Source: Sva-07 sp963710625 (GTDB lineage Bacteria > Actinomycetota > Acidimicrobiia > Acidimicrobiales > Ilumatobacteraceae). Taken from it: 64,000 nt of DNA. The position numbers and the translations under genes were made by a program. Below, in pieces: positions 1-8,381 of the stretch (positions are counted from its first letter, which is position 1; every line of letters starts with the position of its first letter). The notes beneath the pieces were generated by a model. It did not search any database. It saw only the letters and a program-made list of their open reading frames with translations, and had not been told where the DNA came from. The stretch is from contig CAVQBG010000026.1 in assembly GCA_963710625.1 (NCBI GenBank), forward strand, positions 271,139-335,138, in the 5' to 3' direction.

Positions 1-196
1 CCACGACGTGCTCGCCCGATTCGACCTCGAGTTCGGCGTCCGGGTCGTACCGGACGACGACCACGTCGGTCGAGGTCGACTCGGCACGAGACAGCAGACC
101 GGATCGGACCCGTTCGCCCAGGACACCGGCGGCCCCCGTGAGCACCACCAGCGTCGGCGCTGCGCGACCGTTCCCACGGGCGCCGGGTTGCTCCAT
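1..196 (-). CDS. NAD(P)-binding epimerase/dehydratase-like protein, N-terminal part only
   Basis: This is the first 65 codons of a minus-strand gene that runs off the left edge of the window. The ATG at 196 opens a sequence with a hydrophobic strand followed by TGAAGVLGERV, the glycine-rich dinucleotide-binding loop of the extended short-chain dehydrogenase/NAD-dependent epimerase superfamily. A second strand (DVVVRYDP) follows, as expected for a Rossmann fold. Substrate and exact family cannot be told from the fragment. It is divergent from the next gene with about 60 bp between them, so both probably start from this gap. Confidence 0.6.
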   Translation of the reverse strand, partial: MEQPGARGNGRAAPTLVVLTGAAGVLGERVRSGLLSRAESTSTDVVVVRYDPDAELEVESGEHVV

Positions 197-256
197 GTCG
201 GGCACGATACCGATCCCTGCGGCGGCGCCCCGCCTTCCAGCCCGTAGCATCGGAGC

Positions 257-1456
257 ATGGCCGATGACGACGATCCCGGTGAGTCGATCGATCCCTTCGC
301 CGGGATGCCACTGTTCGGCGACCTGTCCCGGGCGTTGTCCGGGCAGGGCCCGCTCAACTGGGACGCCGCCCGCCAGTTCGCGGTGCTGGCGGCCAGCGGT
401 GGTGGCCTCCTGGCCGGCACCGGAGCGTCGACGTCGTCGAATGTCGATCCCGCGGTCCGCATCAAGTACGCCGACCTCGCGCAGATCGCACGCCTGCACG
501 TCGCCGATGTGATGCAGCTCGAGGTGCCCCCGACCGAACCGTCGGTCGCCACCCCCGAGCAGTGGGCGCAGCAGACGCTCGAGGCGTACCGTCCGTTGTT
601 CACGGACCTCGCCACCTCGCTCGGCTCCAGCGACGACCTCCCGGAGGAGCTGTCGTCGGACCCGATGGCCCAGATGATGGCGGGTCTCGGCAAGATGATG
701 GCGCCCGCGATGATGGGCATGAGCGTCGGCTCGATGGTCGGCAACCTGGCGAGGCGGGCGTTCGGGGTCTACGACCTCCCGATTCCCCGCGCCACACCGG
801 CGCTCGTCCTCGTGCCGTCGACGATCGACGCCTTTGCCGCCGACTGGGAGATCCAGCTCGACGAGATGCGGCTGTGGGTGTTGGCCCACGAACTCGCCGG
901 GTTGACGCTGTTCTCGATCGACCACATCGCCGACCACCTGCGCTCGCTCGTCCAGCGACACGTCGGCGCCTTCCGGCCAGATCCGTCCGCGATCACCGAC
1001 AAGCTCACCTCGCTCGACATGGACCAGAGCGACCCGATGGCGGCGATGCAGCAGGCATTCGGCGATCCCGAGGTACTCCTCGGTGCGGTCCGGTCCGCCG
1101 AGCAGGTCGCGCTCGAACCCGAACTCGACGCCGCCGTCGCGGTCACGATCGGCGCCATCGACTGGGTCGTCGATGCCGTGTCGGTCCGCACCATCGGTGG
1201 CAACTCCCTCCAGATCGCCGAGGCGGTGCGGCGCCGCCGCGCCGAATCGTCGCCCGACGACATCTTCGTCGAACGGCTGCTCGGCATCCGTCTCGGCGCA
1301 GAACAGACCGCCCGCGGCAAGGCGTTCGTGCAGGGCGTCGTCGACCGCGCCGGCGAGAACGGCCTGGCGCCGCTGTTCACCGATCGGTCGGCCGTGCCGA
1401 CCCCGAACGAGATCGAGGCGCCCGGCCTCTGGCTCGCCCGCGTGACCGGCGGGTGA
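257..1456 (+). CDS. DUF2342 (zincin-like, F420-associated) family protein with altered HExxH motif
   Basis: A 399-residue protein resembling the actinobacterial DUF2342 zinc-metalloprotease-like family, often annotated as coenzyme F420 biosynthesis-associated. Residues 30-110 hold the family-like N-terminal helices (GPLNWDAARQ and a following alanine/glycine-rich stretch). Residues 135-170 are methionine- and glycine-rich. The expected active-site helix is at 203-220, but it reads HELAG (211-215), so the second zinc-ligand histidine of HExxH is a glycine. The protein may therefore be catalytically dead or bind metal differently. Start ATG at 257. Its last 80 bp overlap the convergent MFS gene. 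Family assignment is from recognition of the overall pattern; enzyme activity is not claimed. Confidence 0.7.
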   Translation: MADDDDPGESIDPFAGMPLFGDLSRALSGQGPLNWDAARQFAVLAASGGGLLAGTGASTSSNVDPAVRIKYADLAQIARLHVADVMQLEVPPTEPSVATPEQWAQQTLEAYRPLFTDLATSLGSSDDLPEELSSDPMAQMMAGLGKMMAPAMMGMSVGSMVGNLARRAFGVYDLPIPRATPALVLVPSTIDAFAADWEIQLDEMRLWVLAHELAGLTLFSIDHIADHLRSLVQRHVGAFRPDPSAITDKLTSLDMDQSDPMAAMQQAFGDPEVLLGAVRSAEQVALEPELDAAVAVTIGAIDWVVDAVSVRTIGGNSLQIAEAVRRRRAESSPDDIFVERLLGIRLGAEQTARGKAFVQGVVDRAGENGLAPLFTDRSAVPTPNEIEAPGLWLARVTGG

Positions 1457-2633
1457 CACCAACACCGGGCCGGCGACCCCACAGGTAGAAGCTCGTCCCG
1501 GCCGCCGCCACGCCGACCACGAGGAAGCCGACCACACCCGGCACCTGGATCGCCACGGCAAGGAAGGCGCCGAGCGCCCAGGCGAGTTGGAAGCGCGTCT
1601 CGAACACGGCGAACGCGCGGCCCCGGTTGGCGCCGGGTGCGTCCCGTTGAACGATGCTCTCGAAGCTGAGCCGGCCCAGCGCTGCCATGAAGTTGAGGAC
1701 GCCAGCGAGGATCACTGCGCCGAGCGGGCCGCCGAGCGCCGCCACACCGAGGCCCGCCACGGCGCAGACCAGCAGGGCGATGCTCAACATCGTCTCCTCG
1801 CGAACGCGGACACGAACGGCGGAGGCCACCGCGTTGCCGAGCATCGCAGCGAGGGCCGACAGCCCGACCACGGCGGCGAACCAGAGCGTGCCCTGATCCT
1901 GCGAACGCAACCAGAACGCCAGATGGAAGAACGTGAACCCGACCATGCCGCGCAACGCAGTCATCGCGACGGCACCGAGTTCGATGTTCGAGCTGTGGAG
2001 TTCGCGGACCTCCTCGGCGTCGGCATCGGTGGCGGCGACCACGTCGGAGGGCAGCCGCGTGGCGGCGACGAACGCACCGGCGAACAGCAGTGCGCTGTAG
2101 ACGAGGGTCGCGGGAGCGCCCACCACCTTGAGCAGCAGCGCCGCCGGGATCACCGCGACGACGCCGGTGAGACCGGCGATCAGGCCGAGCTTCGAGTTCG
2201 CCTCGACGAGTTCCGCCTCGGAACGCACCGTCGACGGAACGATCGCCGACTTGGACACCGCATACGTCTTCTGCAGCACGAGCGATCCGAACACCAGTGG
2301 GAACAGCGCGAGTGCGTCGAGCGACACCGCCATCAGCAGGGTGAGCACCACCCTGGCGACCGACACCAGCTGGATGACGAACCGTCGGCCTCCTGCCACG
2401 CGATCGATCATCGGACCGATCAACGGCGCCACGACGAGGAACGGAGCGAAGCCGAGCGCCAGGAACAGGAGCACCCGGGACCGGGCGGCGTCGAGATCGA
2501 TGTCGAAGAAGAGCGAGTCGGCGAGCGCGACGACCATCGCGGCATCAGCGCCCATCGTGAGGGCGTGGGTCACCGCCAGTCGACGGAACTTCGACGCTGG
2601 TGGGCGCCGGGTCGACGAGGGCACCGGATCCAC
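1377..2633 (-). CDS. MFS-type transporter
   Basis: A 418-residue polytopic membrane protein with about 10-12 hydrophobic segments. Its DxxxGR/K-like loop (PMIDRVAGGRR, about residues 76-86) after the second helix is characteristic of major facilitator superfamily exporters. Substrate unknown. The GTG at 2633 is chosen because an AGGA sequence lies 8 nt upstream and the protein then begins just before the first hydrophobic segment; longer in-frame extensions are arginine/proline-rich and look non-coding. The C-terminal 35 residues are arginine-rich and lie partly antisense to the 3' end of the preceding convergent gene. It sits 71 bp downstream of the regX3-like gene on the same strand and may be co-transcribed with it. 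Confidence 0.75.
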   Translation of the reverse strand: MDPVPSSTRRPPASKFRRLAVTHALTMGADAAMVVALADSLFFDIDLDAARSRVLLFLALGFAPFLVVAPLIGPMIDRVAGGRRFVIQLVSVARVVLTLLMAVSLDALALFPLVFGSLVLQKTYAVSKSAIVPSTVRSEAELVEANSKLGLIAGLTGVVAVIPAALLLKVVGAPATLVYSALLFAGAFVAATRLPSDVVAATDADAEEVRELHSSNIELGAVAMTALRGMVGFTFFHLAFWLRSQDQGTLWFAAVVGLSALAAMLGNAVASAVRVRVREETMLSIALLVCAVAGLGVAALGGPLGAVILAGVLNFMAALGRLSFESIVQRDAPGANRGRAFAVFETRFQLAWALGAFLAVAIQVPGVVGFLVVGVAAAGTSFYLWGRRPGVGVTRRSRGRARGRAPRSRSGSARPTDR

Positions 2634-2704
2634 CGAGCTGATCCTACGGCCTCGCGCTCGCGCCGGACGTGACACAGCCGGGGGCCGACCCCGGCCGCAA
2701 CGGG

Positions 2705-3403
2705 TCAGGCGCGCTCGTACTTGTAGCCGAGGCCCCGGATGGTGATGATGCGCGTCGGGAGTGCGGGGTCGGGTTCGATCTTCGAACGCAGCCGCTTGAC
2801 ATGGACGTCCAGCGTCTTGGTGTCGCCGACGTAGTCGTTGCCCCACACCCGATCGATCAGCGTCTCGCGAGGGAGCACCCGCCCGGCGTTCGCCAGGAGC
2901 AGGTGGAGGAGCTCGAACTCCTTGAGCGGCAGGCTGAGCTCGTCACCGTGCAGCGACACCCGGTGCTCGTCGGGGTCGAGGCGGACGTCGCCGACCTCGA
3001 TGATCCCGGGTGCGAGCACCAGGGACGATCCATTCGCCTCCGAGCGCCGGAGCACCGCTCGCATGCGGGCCACCAACTCACGGAGCCGATACGGCTTGGC
3101 GACGTAGTCGTCCGCGCCGACCTCGAGGCCGACCACCGTGTCGATTTCGGCCCCCTTCGCGGTGACCATGATGATCGGCACCTGCGTCCGCTTGCGCAGC
3201 TGCCGACAGACGTCGACGCCGCTGATCTTGGGCAGCATGACGTCGAGGAGCACGAGATCGGGTGCGACCTCGTCGAACTTCTCGAGGGCCTCGGCACCGT
3301 CGACGGCGACGACGACCTCGAAGCCCTCACGGCGGAGACCGATCGTCAGCGCTTCGACGAAGCTGGCCTCGTCTTCGACGACGAGCACGACTGCTTCACT
3401 CAT
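2705..3403 (-). CDS. regX3: Response regulator, OmpR/PhoB family (RegX3-like)
   Basis: A 232-residue DNA-binding response regulator. Residues 1-120 are a receiver with acidic pocket VVEDE (8-12) and phospho-acceptor Asp54 in LLDVMLP; the C-terminal 100 residues are a winged helix with typical landmarks (LPLKEFELL, RETLIDRVWG, LDVHVKRLRSKIE). It starts at ATG 3403, overlapping the end of the kinase gene by 8 bp, so translation is probably coupled. Its place directly after pstSCAB-phoU and a SenX3-like kinase argues that it is the phosphate regulator of this organism. It would be expected to bind the PHO box found upstream of pstS; that binding is inferred. Confidence 0.9.
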   Translation of the reverse strand: MSEAVVLVVEDEASFVEALTIGLRREGFEVVVAVDGAEALEKFDEVAPDLVLLDVMLPKISGVDVCRQLRKRTQVPIIMVTAKGAEIDTVVGLEVGADDYVAKPYRLRELVARMRAVLRRSEANGSSLVLAPGIIEVGDVRLDPDEHRVSLHGDELSLPLKEFELLHLLLANAGRVLPRETLIDRVWGNDYVGDTKTLDVHVKRLRSKIEPDPALPTRIITIRGLGYKYERA

Positions 3404-4589
3404 GGGGTCGGGTTTCCTCCTGGTCGGAGACGGGCGCGGCGACGGCGGTCGCGTCGTCGTCGATCGAGTCACCGGGCGTCCGCACGACGAGGCTTGCCGG
3501 GAGACGCAGGACGAAGGTGGAGCCCTCGCCCTCCTGCGACGACACCAGCACCTCACCTCCGTGGTTCGTGGCGACGTGACGAACGATCGAGAGGCCGAGC
3601 CCGGTCCCTCCGGTGTCGCGGCTGCGTGCCTTGTCGACGCGGTAGAAGCGCTCGAAGATCCGGTCGAGGTCACGGCCCGGGATCCCGATGCCCTGGTCGG
3701 CCACCATCACCTCGACCGCGGTGTCGTCGACCCGGGTGCGGACCTGGACGACATCGCCCGGCCGGCTGTACTTGACCGCGTTCTCGACGAGGTTGCCGAC
3801 CGCCGACACCAACTGCCGTTCGTCGCCGCGGATCAGGATCGGCCCGGCGCCGTCGAATGTACTGACCTCGACCCCGCGGCCTCCGTCGACCACTCTGCCT
3901 CGGCTGATCGCGGTCTGCACGACCATTGCGAGGTCGACCACGGTGTCCCCGAGGCGGGCGGATTCGATCTGCGAGAGCTTGAGCAGGTCGTCGATCGTGC
4001 GAACCGCCCGGTGGGACTCCTCCACCAGGTGGGCGGCGAGTCGCTCGACGATCTCCGGATCGGTCTCGTCGATCAGCGCTTCGGCGAGGACGGCCACGGC
4101 ACCGACCGGTGTCTTGAGTTCATGGGAGATGTTGGTGACGAAGTCCGTGCGCATCGCGTCGGTCCGCACCCGTTCGCTCACGTCCTGGATCGTGGCGACG
4201 GCGCCGCCGTCGGGAGTCGGACGGGCGGCGATCGCCAACCACGTCTTTGGTGGACCGTGCAGTTCGACCAGGCGCGCGGCCGGTTCACCCGCTCGTGCCT
4301 CGGCGATGATCCCATCGATGTGATCGTCGACGAGCACGCCGATGTGGGTGCCGCTGAAGGCTGTCGCGGCAGCGTTCCGGTACGCCACGGGACCGGCAGG
4401 TGAGGCCACCACGACACCGATCTCGAGCTCGTCGACCGCGGTTGCGAGCTGGGACGCGACCACTTCGGTACGACCCTGCTCGGCGGTGGCCTCCTCCGAC
4501 TCCTCCGGGTTGCGGCGGGCGTGGACGAGGTACGGGATCAGTCCGACGGCGATGCCCACGATCAGTCCGATCGCCACGCCAAGCGTCAT
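3396..4589 (-). CDS. senX3: Phosphate-sensing histidine kinase (SenX3/PhoR-like)
   Basis: A 397-residue sensor kinase. Residues 3-22 form one membrane segment, followed by a PAS-like region (about 50-140) without a large extracellular domain, the SenX3 arrangement. The H box is ISHELKTP with phospho-acceptor His156; the N box includes Asn270 (VENAVKY); G boxes DQGIGIP and GGTGLGLSI follow. It begins 3 nt after the phoU stop and overlaps the regulator gene by 8 bp. In the known systems, signalling passes from the PstSCAB transporter through PhoU to the kinase, and all the parts are present here in one transcription unit. Confidence 0.9.
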   Translation of the reverse strand: MTLGVAIGLIVGIAVGLIPYLVHARRNPEESEEATAEQGRTEVVASQLATAVDELEIGVVVASPAGPVAYRNAAATAFSGTHIGVLVDDHIDGIIAEARAGEPAARLVELHGPPKTWLAIAARPTPDGGAVATIQDVSERVRTDAMRTDFVTNISHELKTPVGAVAVLAEALIDETDPEIVERLAAHLVEESHRAVRTIDDLLKLSQIESARLGDTVVDLAMVVQTAISRGRVVDGGRGVEVSTFDGAGPILIRGDERQLVSAVGNLVENAVKYSRPGDVVQVRTRVDDTAVEVMVADQGIGIPGRDLDRIFERFYRVDKARSRDTGGTGLGLSIVRHVATNHGGEVLVSSQEGEGSTFVLRLPASLVVRTPGDSIDDDATAVAAPVSDQEETRPHE

Positions 4590-4592
4590 CGG

Positions 4593-5309
4593 TCAGTCGC
4601 TGTCCGGCACCGACACCACGGTCGGCGGATCGTTGTCGCTCTCGGCATACGGTTTGTCCGGCAACCAGCCGTTGACGATGTAGCGGGTCCGATCGCCGAC
4701 GTTGACGGCGTGGTCGCCGATGCGTTCGTAGAACCGCGCCACCACGGCGAGCTGAACGGCGACCTGCAGGTCGATGTTGCCCGCCGCATGGCTCTCGAAG
4801 ATCACCTGGATGAACTGCCGCTGCAGGTCGTCGAGGTAGGCATCCATGTCGTGGAGTGCCGCCGCCCGCACGCCGTCGAGGTTCAGGTACGCCTCGGTTG
4901 CCTCCTTGAACAACACCTGCGCCTGCGCACCCATCTTCTGGATCACTCCGCGGAGGTGCGGATCGAGTTCGTGGCCGTAGATCCGCCGAGCCGCCTTGCA
5001 GATGTTGACGCAGAGGTCGGCGGAACGCTCGATGTCCGCGATGATCTTGATCGCCGAGACGACGGCACGGAGATCGCCGGCGACCGGCGCCTGCAGCGCG
5101 ATGACCTTGAAGCACCGCTCCTCGAGGTCGAGGGCACGGCTGTCGTACTCGTCGTCGCCGAGGATCATGTACTCGGCGCCCTCGAGGTCCATCGTGAGCA
5201 GGATCTCCGTCGAGCGCGGAACGAGTTCGGTGACACCGGCCGACATGCTGGCGATCCCGCTGCGGATCTCGTCGAGTTGGTGGTGGAACGTCGTGCGCAG
5301 GTCGTTCAT
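4593..5309 (-). CDS. phoU: Phosphate signalling protein PhoU
   Basis: A 238-residue all-helical protein with two PhoU repeats, the family's normal size. Metal-cluster motifs ExxxD are visible (for example DIERSADL at about 92-99 and ERIGDHAVN at about 198-206). PhoU connects the Pst transporter to the histidine kinase and restrains Pho signalling when phosphate is plentiful. The ATG at 5309 overlaps the pstB stop in a TGATG junction, so the two are translationally coupled. Upstream in-frame extension lies wholly inside pstB and was discarded. Confidence 0.92.
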   Translation of the reverse strand: MNDLRTTFHHQLDEIRSGIASMSAGVTELVPRSTEILLTMDLEGAEYMILGDDEYDSRALDLEERCFKVIALQAPVAGDLRAVVSAIKIIADIERSADLCVNICKAARRIYGHELDPHLRGVIQKMGAQAQVLFKEATEAYLNLDGVRAAALHDMDAYLDDLQRQFIQVIFESHAAGNIDLQVAVQLAVVARFYERIGDHAVNVGDRTRYIVNGWLPDKPYAESDNDPPTVVSVPDSD

Positions 5310-6205
5310 CAGCCGAACCGGCCCGTCACGTAGTCGATCGTCGACTGCTGCTTGGGGTTGGAGAACATCACGTCGGTGTCGTCCATCTCCACCACGTAGC
5401 CGGGTTGACCGGTCCCGTCGATCGTGAAGAACGCCGTACGGGACGACACGCGCGCCGCCTGCTGCATGTTGTGCGTGACGATCACGATCGTGTACTTGCT
5501 CTTCAGTTCGTGCATCAACTGTTCGATCGCCAGCGTCGAGATCGGGTCGAGGGCCGAGCACGGCTCGTCCATCAGCAGGATCTCGGGTTCGACCGCGATC
5601 GCCCGGGCGATGCACAGGCGTTGTTGCTGGCCACCCGACAGGCTGGAGCCGGGCTTGTCGAGCCGGTCCTTGACCTCCTCCCAGAGGTTGGCGCCGCGAA
5701 GCGACCTCTCGACGAGTTCCTCGGCGTCGGTCTTGTTGATGCGCCTGCTGTTGAGCCGCTTGCCGGCCAGCACGTTGTCGGCGATCGACATCGTCGGGAA
5801 CGGGTTCGGTCGTTGGAAGACCATGCCGACCTTCCGGCGCACGGCGACCGGGTCGACCCCGGGGCCGTACAGGTCCTCGCCGTCGACGTACACCGACCCC
5901 TTGACGTGTGCCCCGTCGATCACCTCGTGCATGCGGTTCAGCGACCGGATGAACGTCGACTTCCCACAGCCCGACGGGCCGATCAGGGCGGTCACCGAAC
6001 GCGGTTCGATCACCATGTCGACATCCTTCACGGCGAGGAAGTCGCGGTAGTAGATGTTGAGGTTCTCGACCACGATCCGGTTGTCCGGGCCGGTGACAGG
6101 GGCCGAGGAGGACACGGCGACCTCGGTGTCGGGGGTGTCGACGCGGTCGGTCATGATGTCGGTCTCCTCACTGGAGGGGGAACTGGTCGAGCGAAGGTTG
6201 GTCAT
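5309..6205 (-). CDS. pstB: Phosphate ABC transporter ATP-binding protein PstB
   Basis: A 298-residue ABC ATPase. Walker A GPSGCGKST is at 76-84, the Q-loop lies in VFQRPNPFPTMS, the signature is LSGGQQQRL, Walker B is ILLMDEP, and the switch histidine is in VTHNMQQA. The FQRPNPFP segment is characteristic of PstB. The first 40 residues are polar and longer than usual, so translation could instead start at the internal ATG of MTDRV (codon 18). It starts 3 nt after the pstA stop. It energises high-affinity phosphate uptake through PstC/PstA. Confidence 0.93.
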   Translation of the reverse strand: MTNLRSTSSPSSEETDIMTDRVDTPDTEVAVSSSAPVTGPDNRIVVENLNIYYRDFLAVKDVDMVIEPRSVTALIGPSGCGKSTFIRSLNRMHEVIDGAHVKGSVYVDGEDLYGPGVDPVAVRRKVGMVFQRPNPFPTMSIADNVLAGKRLNSRRINKTDAEELVERSLRGANLWEEVKDRLDKPGSSLSGGQQQRLCIARAIAVEPEILLMDEPCSALDPISTLAIEQLMHELKSKYTIVIVTHNMQQAARVSSRTAFFTIDGTGQPGYVVEMDDTDVMFSNPKQQSTIDYVTGRFG

Positions 6206-6208
6206 GGT

Positions 6209-7285
6209 TCACCGAAGGCCTTTCGGCTTGAGCACACTGGACAGAATACGGGCCACCGTGAACAGCACCATGACGATGATGATCAGCACGAGCGCCGCCG
6301 CCCACGCCCGGTCCTGTCCCGCCTCCGGAGGGATACCCGGCTGGACATACTGGTAGTAGGTGTAGACGGGGAGCGTCGTCATGCGGCCGTCGAGCGGGTT
6401 CCAGTTGACGCCCTGGGCGAGCCCGACGGTGACGAGCAACGGCGCGGTCTCACCGATCACGCGTGCGATCGCGAGCACGACACCGGTGATGATGCCGGCG
6501 ATCGCCGTCGGGAGCACGACCTTCACGACGGTCTTCCACTTCGGCACACCGAGAGCGTAGGACGCCTCCCGGAGCTCGTTGGGCACGAGCCGCAGCATCT
6601 CCTCGGCGGAGCGGACGATGACCGGTGTCATCAGGACCGTGAGGGCGACCGCGCCGGCGATGCCCGAGCGCGTCCCGGGCCCGAACATCAGCTCGAAGAG
6701 GGCGTAGGCGAACAGGCCGGCGACGATCGAGGGGATGCCGGTCATGACGTCGACCATCGACTGGATCGCCTTGGCGAGCTTCGTGCCGTGGCCGTACTCG
6801 GCGAGGTAGATCGCGGTGAACAGCCCGAACGGAACCGACATCAGCGTGGCGAGACCGGTGACGATCAGCGTGCCCACGATCGCGTGGTAGATGCCGCCGC
6901 CTTCGCCCACGACACCGCGCATCGTCTCCGTGAAGAACTCGGTGTCGAAGCGATTGGTCCCGCGCTCGATCACGGTCCAGACGAGCGAGGCGAGCGGCAT
7001 GGCCACGAGCAGGAACGCACTCGTCACGATCGCCGCCATCAACCGGTCGAGCGCTCGGCGCGATCCCTCGACGACCCGTGAGACGACGTAGATGCCGACG
7101 CAGTACGCCACGATCGACACGATGATCCAGCGCGCCCAGTTCGGCTGGCCCTCGGCAGCCCACGACAGCGCCCCCAGTGCGATCGCACCGATCACGACGG
7201 CGAGTTGCGGCCTGCGCCCCAGCCGGTCGGCGGTGATCGACGAGACGGTGTCGGCCGGAGCGGGTCGTTCGTCGGTCAGCGTCAT
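6209..7285 (-). CDS. pstA: Phosphate ABC transporter permease PstA
   Basis: A 358-residue inner-membrane permease. Residues 28-45, 53-67 and 85-105 add hydrophobic segments before the core of five to six helices. The EAA loop, which docks PstB, is at EASYALGVPKWKTVVKVVLP. The start ATG at 7285 overlaps the pstC stop in an ATGA junction. The N-terminus carries two more membrane segments than the shortest PstA proteins, a pattern also seen in other actinobacterial PstA. Further in-frame upstream sequence lies inside pstC and is not used. Confidence 0.92.
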   Translation of the reverse strand: MTLTDERPAPADTVSSITADRLGRRPQLAVVIGAIALGALSWAAEGQPNWARWIIVSIVAYCVGIYVVSRVVEGSRRALDRLMAAIVTSAFLLVAMPLASLVWTVIERGTNRFDTEFFTETMRGVVGEGGGIYHAIVGTLIVTGLATLMSVPFGLFTAIYLAEYGHGTKLAKAIQSMVDVMTGIPSIVAGLFAYALFELMFGPGTRSGIAGAVALTVLMTPVIVRSAEEMLRLVPNELREASYALGVPKWKTVVKVVLPTAIAGIITGVVLAIARVIGETAPLLVTVGLAQGVNWNPLDGRMTTLPVYTYYQYVQPGIPPEAGQDRAWAAALVLIIIVMVLFTVARILSSVLKPKGLR

Positions 7286-8244
7286 CCGTCCGCTCCCGAG
7301 AACCCGGTGTCGGCGATCCGTCGCGCCAACGAGTTGACGAGGAAGGTCACGAAGAACAGCACGAGGCCGGTCGCGATCAGCCGATTGACCTCGAGGCCGG
7401 ACGACTCCGGGAACTTCAAGGCGATGTTCGATGCGATCGTGTTGGGGTTCTGGTTGGTGATCACATTGACCGTGATGATGTCGGCCGGCGACAGGATGAT
7501 GGCCACCGCCATCGTCTCGCCGAGCGCACGGCCGAGGCCCAGCATCGCCCCGCTGATCACACCGGAGCGGCCGTACGGCAGCACCGCCTGCTTGATCATC
7601 TCCCACTTGGTGGCGCCGAGAGCGAGCGACGCCTCCTCGTGCAGACGCGGCGTCTGGAGGAAGACCTCACGGGAGATGGCGGTGATGATCGGCAGGATCA
7701 TCACCGCGAGCACGACGGCGGCGGTCATCATCGTTCGGCCGCTGGTCGATGCGGGGCCGGCGAAGAACGGGAGGAAGCCGAGGTTGTCCTCCAGCCACGG
7801 ATAGACGCTGCGCGACAGGATCGGCGCGAGTACGGCGATGCCCCAGATGCCGAACACCACGCTGGGGATCGCAGCGAGCAGGTCGATGAAGTAGCCGAGC
7901 GACTGGGCGAGCCGCTTCGGCGCGTAGTGGCTGACGTAGAGCGCCACGGCCACGGCCAGCGGCAGCGCGAGGAGCAGCGCCAGGAACGCCGCCCAGATCG
8001 TGCCGAAGAGCAGGGGTGCGACGTACTGGAGGAACGTGTCGCTGCCGTCGAACTCCGACACGTCGGCACCGAACGTGGGCCACGCCTCGACGAAGAGGAA
8101 CAGCGCAACGGCAGCCAGCGTGACGAGGATCAGGATGCCGGCACCGAGAGAGATGCCGCCGAAGATCCGATCGCCGAGCTTGCTCGTCTTCTCGGTCGGT
8201 GCCGCTGCGGTGTCGCCGCTCGGCGGGCTGTCGGTGATGGTCAC
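7282..8244 (-). CDS. pstC: Phosphate ABC transporter permease PstC
   Basis: A 320-residue inner-membrane permease with six predicted helices and the EAA loop EEASLALGATKWEMIKQAVLP. PstC pairs with PstA to form the phosphate channel. It lies 137 bp downstream of pstS; this is the only sizeable gap in the pst operon and contains a strong hairpin at 8296-8323. Its stop overlaps the pstA start by 4 bp. Confidence 0.93.
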   Translation of the reverse strand: MTITDSPPSGDTAAAPTEKTSKLGDRIFGGISLGAGILILVTLAAVALFLFVEAWPTFGADVSEFDGSDTFLQYVAPLLFGTIWAAFLALLLALPLAVAVALYVSHYAPKRLAQSLGYFIDLLAAIPSVVFGIWGIAVLAPILSRSVYPWLEDNLGFLPFFAGPASTSGRTMMTAAVVLAVMILPIITAISREVFLQTPRLHEEASLALGATKWEMIKQAVLPYGRSGVISGAMLGLGRALGETMAVAIILSPADIITVNVITNQNPNTIASNIALKFPESSGLEVNRLIATGLVLFFVTFLVNSLARRIADTGFSGADG

Positions 8245-8295
8245 GCGTTACGTCCTCCGGACCGCTCGGCGCGAGCGGCATGGTTCGATCGGTCG

Positions 8296-8323
8296 GGTCC
8301 CGGAACGTCCCGGTTCCGGGACC
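8296..8323 (-). promoter_or_regulatory. Intercistronic hairpin between pstS and pstC
   Basis: Arms 8296-8306 and 8313-8323 are perfectly complementary over 11 bp (GGTCCCGGAAC on the plus strand) around a 6-nt loop. A further CCCGGAACCGGG-like block at about 8336-8348 could pair with the same arm as an alternative. There is no U tract. Such hairpins after a binding-protein gene commonly protect its mRNA or partly terminate transcription, giving more binding protein than permease; that role is inferred here. Confidence 0.6.
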
Positions 8324-8381
8324 ACCCTAGGGCAGGCCCGGAACCGGGAGCAGTTCTCCGTGGTGACGGGTCGGTGGCCGG

